Assembly (NCBI GenBank): GCA_021851325.1
Contig: JAJZDZ010000018.1
Location: forward strand, 1-56,301
Source: Pseudomonadota bacterium
GTDB lineage: Bacteria > Pseudomonadota > Alphaproteobacteria > Micropepsales > Micropepsaceae
Direction: 5' to 3'
Length of the DNA: 56,301 bases
Positions 32,834 to 41,475 of this stretch are shown in pieces. How positions within the stretch are numbered: the first letter of the stretch is position 1; every line of letters begins with the position of its first letter. The notes beneath the pieces were generated by a model that was not told the origin of the DNA, searched no databases, and saw only the letters and a list, made by a program, of their open reading frames with translations. The position numbers and the translations under genes were made by a program.

Positions 32834-32852
32834 GTCAAAAAGTGCCGCCTAG
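32834..32852 (+). repeat. TGCCGCCTAG motif, copy 5
   Basis: GTCAAAAAGTGCCGCCTAG, identical to copy 4 over 19 bases. It lies between the divergent HEPN and TraG-like genes, 33 bases before the start of the latter. Confidence 0.7.
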
Positions 32853-32884
32853 CGTGGCGAGGACCGGCAGGCGACACTCGGCAC

Positions 32885-34060
32885 ATGCGCGACGTACATG
32901 CCGTATCGTATTTTGCCCGAACCAATTTCCATGCCACCAAATGCCTCTTTGGCATTCGCCAGGTGGACCGCCTTTCACACCTCTATATCATCGGCAAGAC
33001 TGGCGTGGGCAAGTCGACGCTTATGGAGGTCTTGGCGCACCAAGACCTGGGAGCTGATCGCGGTTTTGCGGTCATCGATCCTCATGGTGACCTTGTAGAA
33101 AGGATCGCCGAAGAGGTAGGCACCGGAGATCCGGAACGCGTCGTGTACCTGAATGCCCCGGATCACACCTGTCCGTTTGGGTACAATCCCCTTCGCAAGG
33201 TGCGCGATGACAAAATTCCGCTCGCGGTATCCGGCTTCCTCGAGACCCTTAGGAAGCTTTGGCCAGACGCGTGGGGCGTCCGCATGGAGCATGTCCTTCG
33301 CAATACCCTGTACGCACTCCTGGAGCAGGACGATGCACGGCTCCCGGACGTCCTTCGCCTCTATGCGGACGAGACATACCGGAAAGCAGTCACGGCCCAC
33401 CTTCGTAACCAAACCGTCCGCCGTTTCTGGCGCTACGAATTCGAACAATACCACTTCCGTCAGAAAGCGGATGCCGTTGCGCCGATCCAGAACAAGCTCG
33501 GCGCCCTTCTCGCCGACCCGACGCTCCATCGCATCCTGGTGGAGCCAAAACGAGATCTTCACATCCGCTCACTGATGGACGACGGGAAGGTATTGTTGGT
33601 CAACCTGTCCAAGGGACAGCTTGGGGAAGACAGCGCCCTAATTCTCGGAAGTCTGCTTGTCTCGACCATCGGCCTTGCGGCCTTTAGCCGGGCCGACAGG
33701 CTACATGAACAGCGCCGGCCCTTCTTTCTCTATGTCGATGAATTTCAGAACTTCACAACCCTCATGTTCGCCAACATGATGAGTGAGCTCAGAAAGTATG
33801 GTGTTGGCCTTACCATCGCGAACCAGTATTTCCATCAGCTTGAGCCAGATATCCGCCATGCCGTCCTCGGCAACGCCGGTACATTGATCTCCTTCCGGGT
33901 GGGGCCGGAGGACGCGTCCATCCTGGCCAAAGAGTTTCAGCCAAAATTCGACACCGCGGATCTGCTTAACCTTCCCAACCACAGCATCTACGTGAAGCTC
34001 ATGATTGATGGCATGCCGAGCCAGCCATTCAGTGCAGACGTAGTAATTGCTCTATCATAA
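32885..34060 (+). CDS. TraG/VirD4-like conjugation ATPase
   Basis: A 391-residue P-loop ATPase. Walker A is IIGKTGVGKST at residues about 35-45, then GFAVIDPHGDLVERI, and Walker B is FFLYVDEFQNF near 279 followed by TLMFANMMSELRKYGVGLTIANQYFHQL and LGNAGTLISFRVGPEDA, the standard TraG/VirD4 and HerA-like sequence. It is shorter than classic VirD4 (no membrane segment or all-alpha domain seen) and different from the 700-residue ATPase at 17446. With the replication ATPase and recombinase it fits the transfer set of the nested element. A channel or relaxase is not visible here. Confidence 0.88.
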   Translation: MRDVHAVSYFARTNFHATKCLFGIRQVDRLSHLYIIGKTGVGKSTLMEVLAHQDLGADRGFAVIDPHGDLVERIAEEVGTGDPERVVYLNAPDHTCPFGYNPLRKVRDDKIPLAVSGFLETLRKLWPDAWGVRMEHVLRNTLYALLEQDDARLPDVLRLYADETYRKAVTAHLRNQTVRRFWRYEFEQYHFRQKADAVAPIQNKLGALLADPTLHRILVEPKRDLHIRSLMDDGKVLLVNLSKGQLGEDSALILGSLLVSTIGLAAFSRADRLHEQRRPFFLYVDEFQNFTTLMFANMMSELRKYGVGLTIANQYFHQLEPDIRHAVLGNAGTLISFRVGPEDASILAKEFQPKFDTADLLNLPNHSIYVKLMIDGMPSQPFSADVVIALS

Positions 34061-34711
34061 GAGCGCTCATGACTGCCAAGGTGCCCGTCAAACATTTGGC
34101 GATGGAGTGCAATATCCCCGTTGGCGTTTGATGCTTTCAGGCGTGGGAACGTTACAGAGCCTCCGAGACCCGCGACGGATTTAAATGCAATTAACTTCAA
34201 GGCTTTTAGCGCGCATTGTGCCAAAGTTCGCAGATCATCTCGATGAAATGCACATATAGTTTCGCTTGAGGTATAATTCGGAAATGGAAGACTTCGGCGC
34301 GAAAGTGCTCATCTCAGGAGACTTCGTTCCCCAGGACGTGATCGTTGCACTGGTCTGATCCCCTGAAGTTCCTCCAAAAATGAGTAGAGTCCGGAACCCA
34401 GAAAGGGGTACGGACGATGAAGCGTTCGCGGTTTGCGGCAGAGCGGATCATCGGGCGCTCTACACGGGCATCAGCCCCCAGACCAGAACGGCCGATCCGT
34501 GTCGTAACCACCGGGGCGGGGCTGCTGGCAGCGCTTCTGCGTTCAGGACGATTCAAAGGCGCAAGTCCGCCTTATGACCCCGAGCGATATCCAGAATTGT
34601 AAAATCGCATGCAAAAGTGGCTCTGACGCATATGTGGAACGGCCCTTCGAAACGGCATCGAAGGTGCCTAACGTGGTCGTGCTGAACGCCACAAGAAGAA
34701 AGGACCGTTCC
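34061..34711. other. Gap with IS3 and IS110 ends
   Basis: About 650 bases. It contains a short IS3-type orfA beginning (34417) and, before the IS110 gene, its upstream region. In the first 300 bases I see no gene. Confidence 0.35.
34417..34461 (+). pseudogene. IS3-type orfA, 5' remnant
   Basis: The frame starts MKRSRFAAERIIG, which matches the first residues of IS3-family orfA proteins (MKRSRFTEEQIIG type), and then loses similarity. Only about 15 codons remain. The rest was removed before or by the arrival of the IS110 element. Confidence 0.5.
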
Positions 34712-35155
34712 ATGGACAAGATTACCACAGTAGGACTGGATTTGGCCAAGTCGGTCTTCCAAGTCCATGCCATTTCTGAAAGCGGCGAGCCTCTCGTCCG
34801 GCGGACGCTGCGCCGCTCGCAGGTGCTAGATTTTTTCGACAAGCTGCCGCCGTGTATCGTTGGCATGGAAGCTTGCGGTAGCGCGCACCACTGGGCACGC
34901 GAGATTGCCGCGCTGGGCCACGATGTGCGGCTGATGCCACCGGTTTATGTCAAAGCGTATGTGAAGCGCAACAAGACCGACGCGGCCGATGCGGAGGCGA
35001 TCTGCGAAGCCGTCACTCGCCCGACCATGCGCTTTGTGCCGATCAAATCTGTTGAGCAACAAGCCGCTGGCATGGTTCTCAAAACACGGGAGTTGCTGGT
35101 TCGGCAACGTAGCCAAGCCGCCAATGCGTTGCGCGGACATATGGCCGAGCTTGGC
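34712..35155 (+). pseudogene. IS110-family transposase, truncated
   Basis: The coding sequence begins MDKITTVGLDLAKSVFQVHAI, has CIVGMEACGSAHHWAREIA and VKAYVKRNKTDAADAEAICEA, the DEDD-type RuvC-like N-terminal half of IS110 transposases, and is cut after about 148 codons (ANALRGHMAELG) by the 190-base MITE at 35156. The C-terminal Tnp_2 half with the catalytic Ser is missing, so it is inactive. It shows that the MITE arrived after the IS110 element. Confidence 0.88.
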
Positions 35156-35345
35156 TGTGAAATTGCGTCCAACATTGACCCCACCCCACCTGGGGACTAA
35201 GGCGTTGATTTCGCGGAAGAATAGCGCAGATTGCGGTGTCGTCTTTCGCATCCAATCGCGACCCCGCCGAAAGGGGGGATTAGCGTGGTCGATCAATGAG
35301 ATGCTTCAGAAATGAGGTGGGGTCAGCATTGGAAGCGATTTCACA
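35156..35345. mobile_element. 190-base IS21-like MITE, copy 1
   Basis: A short element without genes. Its ends form an inverted repeat of 27 bases with 5 differences, starting TGTGAAAT and ending with TGACCCC on the inside; this start and the repeated TGACCCC are typical of IS21-type termini. It is identical, base for base by my reading, to 45314-45503. It interrupts the IS110 transposase gene. No clear target duplication is visible at either copy. Confidence 0.8.
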
Positions 35346-35369
35346 GATCCTGACGGTGGCCTAGGGATG
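35346..35369 (+). pseudogene. Last codons of a traG-type gene
   Basis: Directly behind the MITE the frame GATCCTGACGGTGGCCTAGG reads DPDGGLGM and stops, which resembles the end of TraG, and a CopG-type gene follows as in trb operons. Only eight codons are left. Confidence 0.4.
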
Positions 35370-35374
35370 TAGCC

Positions 35375-35794
35375 ATGCGGATCAAGCACACGTTTCGGCT
35401 ACCACCGGACCTCGGCGCCAAACTCGCCGATTATGCGAGCCGCAAGCAAGTACCGCAGCCGCTGGTCGTCGAAGCGGCATTGTCATCCTATCTCTCGCCA
35501 GATGCCTCGGATCGTTTGGAAGCCACTCTCGCCCGACGACTCGATCGCATTGTCCGGAGCATGGAGCACATCGAACGCCACGTAACGATCTCCAACGAGG
35601 CCATAGCCGTCTTCGTACGCTTCTGGCTGACATGCACACCGCCGCTTCCAGATGCGACACTTCAGGCAGCGCAGCGCAAAGGCCGTGAGCGGTACGAGGA
35701 CTTCGTCGAAACGCTGGGCCGCCGGCTCGCCCGTGGCCACAGGTTGGTGGATGAAGTCGTACATGATATCGGAAGCGATGCAGCAAGCTTATAA
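35375..35794 (+). CDS. CopG-type regulator of a trb conjugation operon
   Basis: A 139-residue protein. MRIKHTFRLPPDLGAKLADYA is the ribbon-helix-helix start, followed by VVEAALSSYLSPD and ERHVTISNEAIAVFVRFWL. Proteins of this exact form sit between traG and trbB in conjugation operons of Alphaproteobacteria. Here traG is reduced to its last codons and trbB is absent, so the gene is an isolated survivor of a lost conjugation system. The frame is intact and the protein may still fold, but it has no visible operon to regulate. Confidence 0.85.
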   Translation: MRIKHTFRLPPDLGAKLADYASRKQVPQPLVVEAALSSYLSPDASDRLEATLARRLDRIVRSMEHIERHVTISNEAIAVFVRFWLTCTPPLPDATLQAAQRKGRERYEDFVETLGRRLARGHRLVDEVVHDIGSDAASL

Positions 35795-36383
35795 ATAAAT
35801 CTCGCGCACAATGCGCGAACGGCTCAGATCGCGCTAGAGCTGATCACATCAGGGTTTGCTCCTCCCATTTGGCTGTCTATGAGTTTTGATCCTTTCATGG
35901 AAATTCTTCTCTCCGACCAAGAATGCGGCGATAAACTGGAATTTTCCAGCTTCGAGCGGCCCAGAATTGCGGGGCAAGGTCAGAGCCGCAGCCTTAAACG
36001 CTGGAGTATATCATCGATCGCGAATGCGCACGGCTTGCCGATCATGAATACTCCGAGGTATCTGTCGAGCACCGCCTGATCTGGTCGCAGTCCGTCCTTT
36101 AACTGCCGCCGGATCAACTTGCGATTCTGCCTGGTATTAAGGCGCCCAGCGCGAAAGATCTCAGTCATAAGGCGTTCACGCCGGAGCCGCACCGCTTTGC
36201 CGCGACAGTGACTATTAACGTAGACCAGCAACGTATTCGCCAAAAACATCACTGCATTAAAGATCGCCATCGTGGGTGCTAGATTGCGCCATAAACTGTG
36301 CCAGCCACCACAACCAATCCTATACTGCTTCATTTACGATGTAGACTTGGTATAGTCTACCATATCCAGTCAGGAGTTTCAAA
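35795..36383. other. Gap before the peptide cluster
   Basis: About 590 bases. A leftward frame at 35980-36333 (up to 117 codons; one hydrophobic stretch MFLANTLLVYV) is a weak candidate for a small membrane protein, and I do not recognise it. The last 50 bases hold a palindrome and the promoter of the flavoprotein gene. Confidence 0.35.
36341..36360. promoter_or_regulatory. Palindrome before the flavoprotein gene
   Basis: GTAGAC (36341-36346) and GTCTAC (36355-36360) form an inverted repeat with an 8-base AT-rich spacer, 23 bases before the ATG at 36384. It could be a repressor site for the cluster or part of a short hairpin. Confidence 0.45.
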
Positions 36384-37943
36384 ATGGGCGATCGCGGGAA
36401 TTCCAGTAACAAGCGCTATGAAGTATTAATTGTCGGCGCTGGCCCTGGGGGTATTCAGCTTGCCACCAAGCTTCAATCTCTAGGCATCGATTATCTGCTC
36501 ATAGAACGCGAGAACTGCGCTGGATCATTCTTTTCGCGATTTCCAGTCGACAGAAAACTTTTGTCGATCAATAAGCTGAATACTGGGGAGGATGATCCAG
36601 AGAAAAACCTTCGATGGGACTGGAATTCCCTACTTTCCGAGCGTTCCCATTTGGCATACTCAAACTACAGCAGCGACTTTTTTCCTTCCGCGGACTCGTT
36701 CGTTACATACTTAAACGACTTTGTAGCAGAGCAAAAACTTCATATCTCATATAATATCAACATCGTGAGCGTCTGTAGAGATGAAGGCGGTTTTTCCCTA
36801 TTTGATGAGAAGGGAAAACAATATTTTTGCAGACTGCTCGTCATTGCCACCGGACTTTCATTAGCCAATGTTCCAGACATTCCTGGCGCGGAGTTTTGCG
36901 AAAACTATACAAACTACAATCGCGATCCGTCACTCGCGCGAGGTAAGGACGTTCTGATCATCGGGAAAGGTAATTCCGCGTTCGAGACTGCGGAATACCT
37001 GCTGCCGCACGCAGTACACATCCACCTAATCAGCCCCAAATCCCTCAGATTAGCAATGCATACCCACTATGTCGGCGATGTGCGATCTGTGAACGGCACC
37101 TTTCTGGATACGTTTTTTCTAAAGCAGCAAAGTGCAATTTTAAACGGCAACATTGCACGTGTCCAAAAAGAAGGAGATAAGTTGATTGCACGCATATCTT
37201 TTTCCGAAAACCAGGCGGAGCTTTCGTTAAAATATGATCGCATAGTTGTATGCACTGGATTTCGGTTCGATCGGGATATGTTTTCTGACGACTGCAAACC
37301 GTCCCTTGATCATGAAGACCGGCTCCCTGCACTTAACTGTAGATGGGAAAGCGCAAATATTCGTAATATGTTTTTTTGTGGGGCTTTGATGCAGTCGTCG
37401 GACTACAAGAGGTCATCCTCCGCGTTTATACATGGCATACGGTATAATGCGACAGTTTTGGGAGGATTGCTCCACGAGCGATTGGGGCGCAGCGCGCCGG
37501 CGACCGAAACGCTAAAATGCACGACGGAGTGTGTGTTCGCAAAGCTTTTTGAGCGTATACACCAAAGCTCATCCTTATGGCACCTGCACGATAGCCTATG
37601 TGACGTATACGTACTTTCTTCAGGCGCGCGCCTTGAACTGCTGCGAGACGTACCGATCAATATCATGCGTGCGGACCATTGGGCGGCTCCTTCTACCCGT
37701 ATCGAATTCAGTTTTACCTTCAGTGCCCCGAGCGACCCGACAGAGAGAGCAAAGTTTTCGTTGCCAAGCCCCCTAATTCACCCTCGGGTACGCTTCTTCC
37801 GCAATGGTTCTATGATATCCGAATTCCACATGTACGAGGACATTTACGCAGACTGGAAGGATACCACTGGTCCCTTTGGGACGCCGTTAAAAATTGCTTT
37901 GGGGAAATTTCTTCTTGAGGACAAACTCGTCACCCAGGGGTGA
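36384..37943 (+). CDS. FOXRED2-like flavin-dependent oxidoreductase
   Basis: A 519-residue flavoprotein. GAGPGG at residues 18-23 binds FAD and a second nucleotide site IIGKGNSAFETAEYLL is near residue 190, as in class B monooxygenases; the segment GSFFSRFPVDRKLLSINKLNTG matches FOXRED2-type proteins. It uses NAD(P)H and oxygen and probably oxidises an amine, sulfur or aromatic side chain, in the cytosol. It opens the peptide cluster; the gene order suggests it is a tailoring enzyme for the peptide at 42866. The GC content is lower than the chromosome. A function outside the cluster cannot be excluded. Confidence 0.8.
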   Translation: MGDRGNSSNKRYEVLIVGAGPGGIQLATKLQSLGIDYLLIERENCAGSFFSRFPVDRKLLSINKLNTGEDDPEKNLRWDWNSLLSERSHLAYSNYSSDFFPSADSFVTYLNDFVAEQKLHISYNINIVSVCRDEGGFSLFDEKGKQYFCRLLVIATGLSLANVPDIPGAEFCENYTNYNRDPSLARGKDVLIIGKGNSAFETAEYLLPHAVHIHLISPKSLRLAMHTHYVGDVRSVNGTFLDTFFLKQQSAILNGNIARVQKEGDKLIARISFSENQAELSLKYDRIVVCTGFRFDRDMFSDDCKPSLDHEDRLPALNCRWESANIRNMFFCGALMQSSDYKRSSSAFIHGIRYNATVLGGLLHERLGRSAPATETLKCTTECVFAKLFERIHQSSSLWHLHDSLCDVYVLSSGARLELLRDVPINIMRADHWAAPSTRIEFSFTFSAPSDPTERAKFSLPSPLIHPRVRFFRNGSMISEFHMYEDIYADWKDTTGPFGTPLKIALGKFLLEDKLVTQG

Positions 37944-38012
37944 CCCGCGTCCACTCGAGCGTGGGAGGCACACGCCGAGGGATTTTTGACTGAGTAACAT
38001 ACAAGAGGTCGG

Positions 38013-40430
38013 TTACTCGTGCCTTAGAGCTAGCGCAGGTTTGGCTCTTGAAACACTAACTACATGGAACAGTATCGTCATGGTAGCAATGAAGATCGCG
38101 ATTAAACCGGCAATCATGAAATAGCTCACGCTAAGCTGGATCCTCTGTGCGAACCCTTGGAGCCACTGATCCAAGCAATACCATGCAATCGGCCACGCGA
38201 CCAAATTTGCGAGCAGCACAGGAATGAGAGACTGCCAAAGCAGCAATCTTGCGACATCCACAGTTCGGGCACCAAACACTTTTCGCACGCCAATTTCTCT
38301 GGTACGTCGTTGTGTCGTGAACATCGTCATTCCGTACAAGCCAAGGCACGCTACAAATACAGCAACGCAGACGAAAAGAGCGAGCATTTTTGCCTGTTGT
38401 GAATTCTGCTCGAACTGGGACGCCAGGGCATCATCAAGGAAATACCGGTGTATTGAAACTTCCGGCATTAGCTTCTGCCAGTCATGATCAATTGCGGCCA
38501 GCCCCCGGGAAACACTTCCGGTCCGCATCAACACGGAAATTGTTTTAAGTCGCGTTGCATTATATACAAAAACAGTCGGTTTGACCGGCGCCCGAGGCCC
38601 ATCCAAAAGTGCATCTTGAAGCACCCCCACAACGCGTACCAATCTGTTTCCAAAATGAATGGTTTTTCCAATCGCCTGCTGCGCCGTGTAGCCCAGCTTA
38701 TTCGCAGCCAGTTGGTTTAGTACCACGTTAAAGACGTTGGAATTAGCATCAGACATCACATCCAGCGCGTGGTTCCGCAGCAAAACGCGTCCTGCCAAAA
38801 GCTTCATACCATATAGGCTCACGTAATTTGGTCTTATAAACCAAGTGCGAAACTGAAGCGGCGCCGGCATTCCCGCCGCCTGCACGTTTGTGGTGTAATC
38901 GACTTTTTCAAAGGGGCTTGATGCCGACTCCGTGACACCTGCAATAAACGGACTAGCTTCCAGCTGTTCGATAAACTCGTGCCTGACATTGACCGGTGTG
39001 TTGTCGGCGTTGTCTATCACTACGACATCATGAGTTATAAAGCCCAGATCCAAATTTTCTGAATACTGGATCTGAGTGAATATCACGATTGAAGCCACTC
39101 CGAGCCCGATTGAAATCGCAAACTGTATAATTACCAGTGCGCTGCGTAACGTGCCGGAACTCGTGCGGTGCGCGCTGTTTCGTAGCCATTCGGCTGGGCG
39201 AAAATTAGATAGAAGGAACGCAGGATATATCCCGGCGCCGAGCCCGGTCACTACTGACACTCCGATGACTATAAAGATAACACTAAATGTGTGTGTTGGC
39301 AGTATTGAAACGTCGGAGCCCAAAAATCTGGAAACGATAGGAGCGAATGCCTCGAAAAGAACAAGCGAAACGGCTGCCGCAACCAGACTGATGAGTACCG
39401 AATCGATGATATATTGGACAATGAGATGTCGTCGTGCGGCACCGAAAACCTTTCTTAGGGCCACTTCCCGGGCCCGCACAGTGGATCTCGCTGTCGATAG
39501 GTTTATGAAGTTAAACGAGCCGATCAGGATGATTAAGATGGCAATGGCCGCAAGCCCGTACACTTGTACCCAGCTTCCGCCAGGCGTCATTCCGCCCCCG
39601 AACCTGCTATCTAGATGCACGTCAAGGACCGGGGTTAAATGCGGCTGAAGCACTTGGCTTGGAGGCACGTTTAAGCCCATTTTTTTGACATCAAAATTCT
39701 TGTCAACTATCGATCTCAATGCCCGCGATAAGGACCTCATATCGCTTCCGGGAGCAAAACGAACATAGGAATATCCACCAATGCTATACCAACTCTCCTT
39801 CTGCGAAGGGCTCATGGGATCGGCTCTGGAGGTATCGGGAATCAAAGCGTCTAATTTAAGCTGACTGTTATTTGGGATATTCCTCAGGACGCCTGTAACT
39901 GTCATGGGATGCGTTGCATTGATTATAAGTGTCTTCCCCAACGCAGACCCGTCTCCGAATAATTTGCGCGCGGTCGCTTGAGTAAGCACGACAGAATTTG
40001 GGCTTGAGAGGGCACCTTTTCGCCGCCCCGCGAGAAGCGGTAATCGGAACACGCGGAAAAAGTCTGGGTCAACGACATCAACAGTTTGCGAAAAAGACCT
40101 TCCGCCCACCCTTACGGGCATGCGATAAGGCATGATGTGCGTCTCAGCGACGAGCTGTGGCATTCTCGACGACATGGCAGCCGCAAGCGGAAATGGCGCC
40201 CCGTTGGAATACATGGTCTGCTGGTGAGGTATGCTAAAGGCGGAATTAATCAGATAAACGCCATCAGTGTCGGGTATCCAAGTGTCATACGACACTTCGT
40301 TAGCGATCACGAGAACGATAAATGCCGTGCACGTAAACGCGACCACAAGGCTCGCTAGGTTCACAAAGCTGTAAATCTTCTGGTGAACTATGCTACGCAA
40401 CGCCCAAATTAGATAGTTTCGGAAGATCAT
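38013..40430 (-). CDS. FtsX/MacB-type ABC transporter permease
   Basis: An 805-residue permease. The start MIFRNYLIWALRSIVHQKIYSFVNLASLVVAFTCTAFIVLVI is an N-terminal membrane helix, then a periplasmic MacB_PCD-like region, an FtsX region (ALRKVFGAARRHLIVQYIIDSVLISL), a second periplasmic part and a second FtsX region (TREIGVRKVFGARTVDVARLLLWQSL). It is the tandem, two-FtsX form without its own ATPase. An ATPase and an adaptor would be needed and are not encoded here. Exporters of this type move peptides and lipids; here it likely exports or gives immunity to the modified peptide. Confidence 0.9.
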   Translation of the reverse strand: MIFRNYLIWALRSIVHQKIYSFVNLASLVVAFTCTAFIVLVIANEVSYDTWIPDTDGVYLINSAFSIPHQQTMYSNGAPFPLAAAMSSRMPQLVAETHIMPYRMPVRVGGRSFSQTVDVVDPDFFRVFRLPLLAGRRKGALSSPNSVVLTQATARKLFGDGSALGKTLIINATHPMTVTGVLRNIPNNSQLKLDALIPDTSRADPMSPSQKESWYSIGGYSYVRFAPGSDMRSLSRALRSIVDKNFDVKKMGLNVPPSQVLQPHLTPVLDVHLDSRFGGGMTPGGSWVQVYGLAAIAILIILIGSFNFINLSTARSTVRAREVALRKVFGAARRHLIVQYIIDSVLISLVAAAVSLVLFEAFAPIVSRFLGSDVSILPTHTFSVIFIVIGVSVVTGLGAGIYPAFLLSNFRPAEWLRNSAHRTSSGTLRSALVIIQFAISIGLGVASIVIFTQIQYSENLDLGFITHDVVVIDNADNTPVNVRHEFIEQLEASPFIAGVTESASSPFEKVDYTTNVQAAGMPAPLQFRTWFIRPNYVSLYGMKLLAGRVLLRNHALDVMSDANSNVFNVVLNQLAANKLGYTAQQAIGKTIHFGNRLVRVVGVLQDALLDGPRAPVKPTVFVYNATRLKTISVLMRTGSVSRGLAAIDHDWQKLMPEVSIHRYFLDDALASQFEQNSQQAKMLALFVCVAVFVACLGLYGMTMFTTQRRTREIGVRKVFGARTVDVARLLLWQSLIPVLLANLVAWPIAWYCLDQWLQGFAQRIQLSVSYFMIAGLIAIFIATMTILFHVVSVSRAKPALALRHE

Positions 40431-40654
40431 GTGAAGCCCTCATAGAACGTTAGCATCACGCGGATCCAGTCAATCAAGTAAATAGCCTACACCCAAGCTT
40501 GCTATTAAAACATACTTCCAGTTGCGGCGCTTAGGAGTTAGGCAACGTGCCTAGGTGTTTGGCTCCGGAGAGCCGTGGTACAAGGTATCGCGCTCAGCGG
40601 AGGGCTTCGCTATGGGGACAAAATCTATACGGCAGCGCCGCTACGTGCGCTCAT

Positions 40655-41314
40655 TTATGACTCATAAAACCAGCCGGACAAAGTCAGGCGAAAGCTCTGC
40701 GCCTTTGGTGACACACATGTAACGCAGTGCGCTTGCGGTACCTTGAAGAGAACTAATCGATTGAAGCACGGCGCAAACCCCGTGATCATCCCGTGGGAAT
40801 CCGGAAACAGCAGATGACCGCCATTATCGAAGTCCCAAGCTTCGGTGAGATGAATTACATACGCGAGCCTGCGTCGGACACCGTATAGCTCGTCAGTATG
40901 TAGCTCCAAGTAATGATTTGCACCGTAGCGAGTTGGGTTAAACTCGAAATCCAATTGCTCCTGGATGCCGGCGATATACTGTACCATTTCCACAAACTTG
41001 CCGCGCCTAAGTAGCTGCGAAAGTTCTTGAACTTTACAAATTTCCGCGGGAGAGCTGTCCGGAGGTATAGGTACAAATTGCTCAAACGCGAAATCGACCG
41101 AATGGTCGGAGGGAGCCGTTACCTTAGTCCAGCAAGTAAGATCAAGAAGTGCTGACTTGAATTTCTCAGCAGCGTGATCTTTCAAGAAGTTAGGTACAGA
41201 TACCCTTCCTGTTTCCGCGAACGTCTTGCGGACCGTGTCTAGCTCGCCCTGAGTTAGTCGCCGAAGCAATGATAATCCCTCCGGATACGCGATTGTTCCC
41301 GAAGCTGTCTCCAC
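40655..41314 (-). CDS. 2-oxoglutarate/Fe(II)-dependent oxygenase
   Basis: A protein of about 219 residues if begun at GTG 41314 (the frame stays open to a TTG at 41473; no ATG is available). The core YLELHTDELYGVRRRLAYVIHLTEAWDFDNGGHLLF has His-x-Asp, the iron facial triad, completed by a distal His in KVPQAHCVTCV, and Arg in SFRLTLSGWFYE binds 2-oxoglutarate. It resembles prolyl/peptidyl hydroxylases. The gene is divergent from the radical SAM gene. It probably hydroxylates the peptide or a free amino acid. The start is my guess and the enzyme could be longer by up to 50 residues. Confidence 0.8.
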   Translation of the reverse strand: METASGTIAYPEGLSLLRRLTQGELDTVRKTFAETGRVSVPNFLKDHAAEKFKSALLDLTCWTKVTAPSDHSVDFAFEQFVPIPPDSSPAEICKVQELSQLLRRGKFVEMVQYIAGIQEQLDFEFNPTRYGANHYLELHTDELYGVRRRLAYVIHLTEAWDFDNGGHLLFPDSHGMITGFAPCFNRLVLFKVPQAHCVTCVSPKAQSFRLTLSGWFYES

Positions 41315-41475
41315 CAATAAAGGTACCAAAAGAACTAAACTCCCAGATTCTCGCTGCAGTCTTATACAAAAGCGGCGAACGGTATAATATTCGCGACGAC
41401 GACAAGTCGCAATACTTGACAAACTAAATATACGCTCGGCATCCTGTACGCAGGATCCAGACTTGGTGAGCAACT

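Noticed and set aside
27166..32852. Shared motif considered as a CRISPR array
   Set aside because: Spacing is kilobases and copies lie in both directions in promoter gaps.
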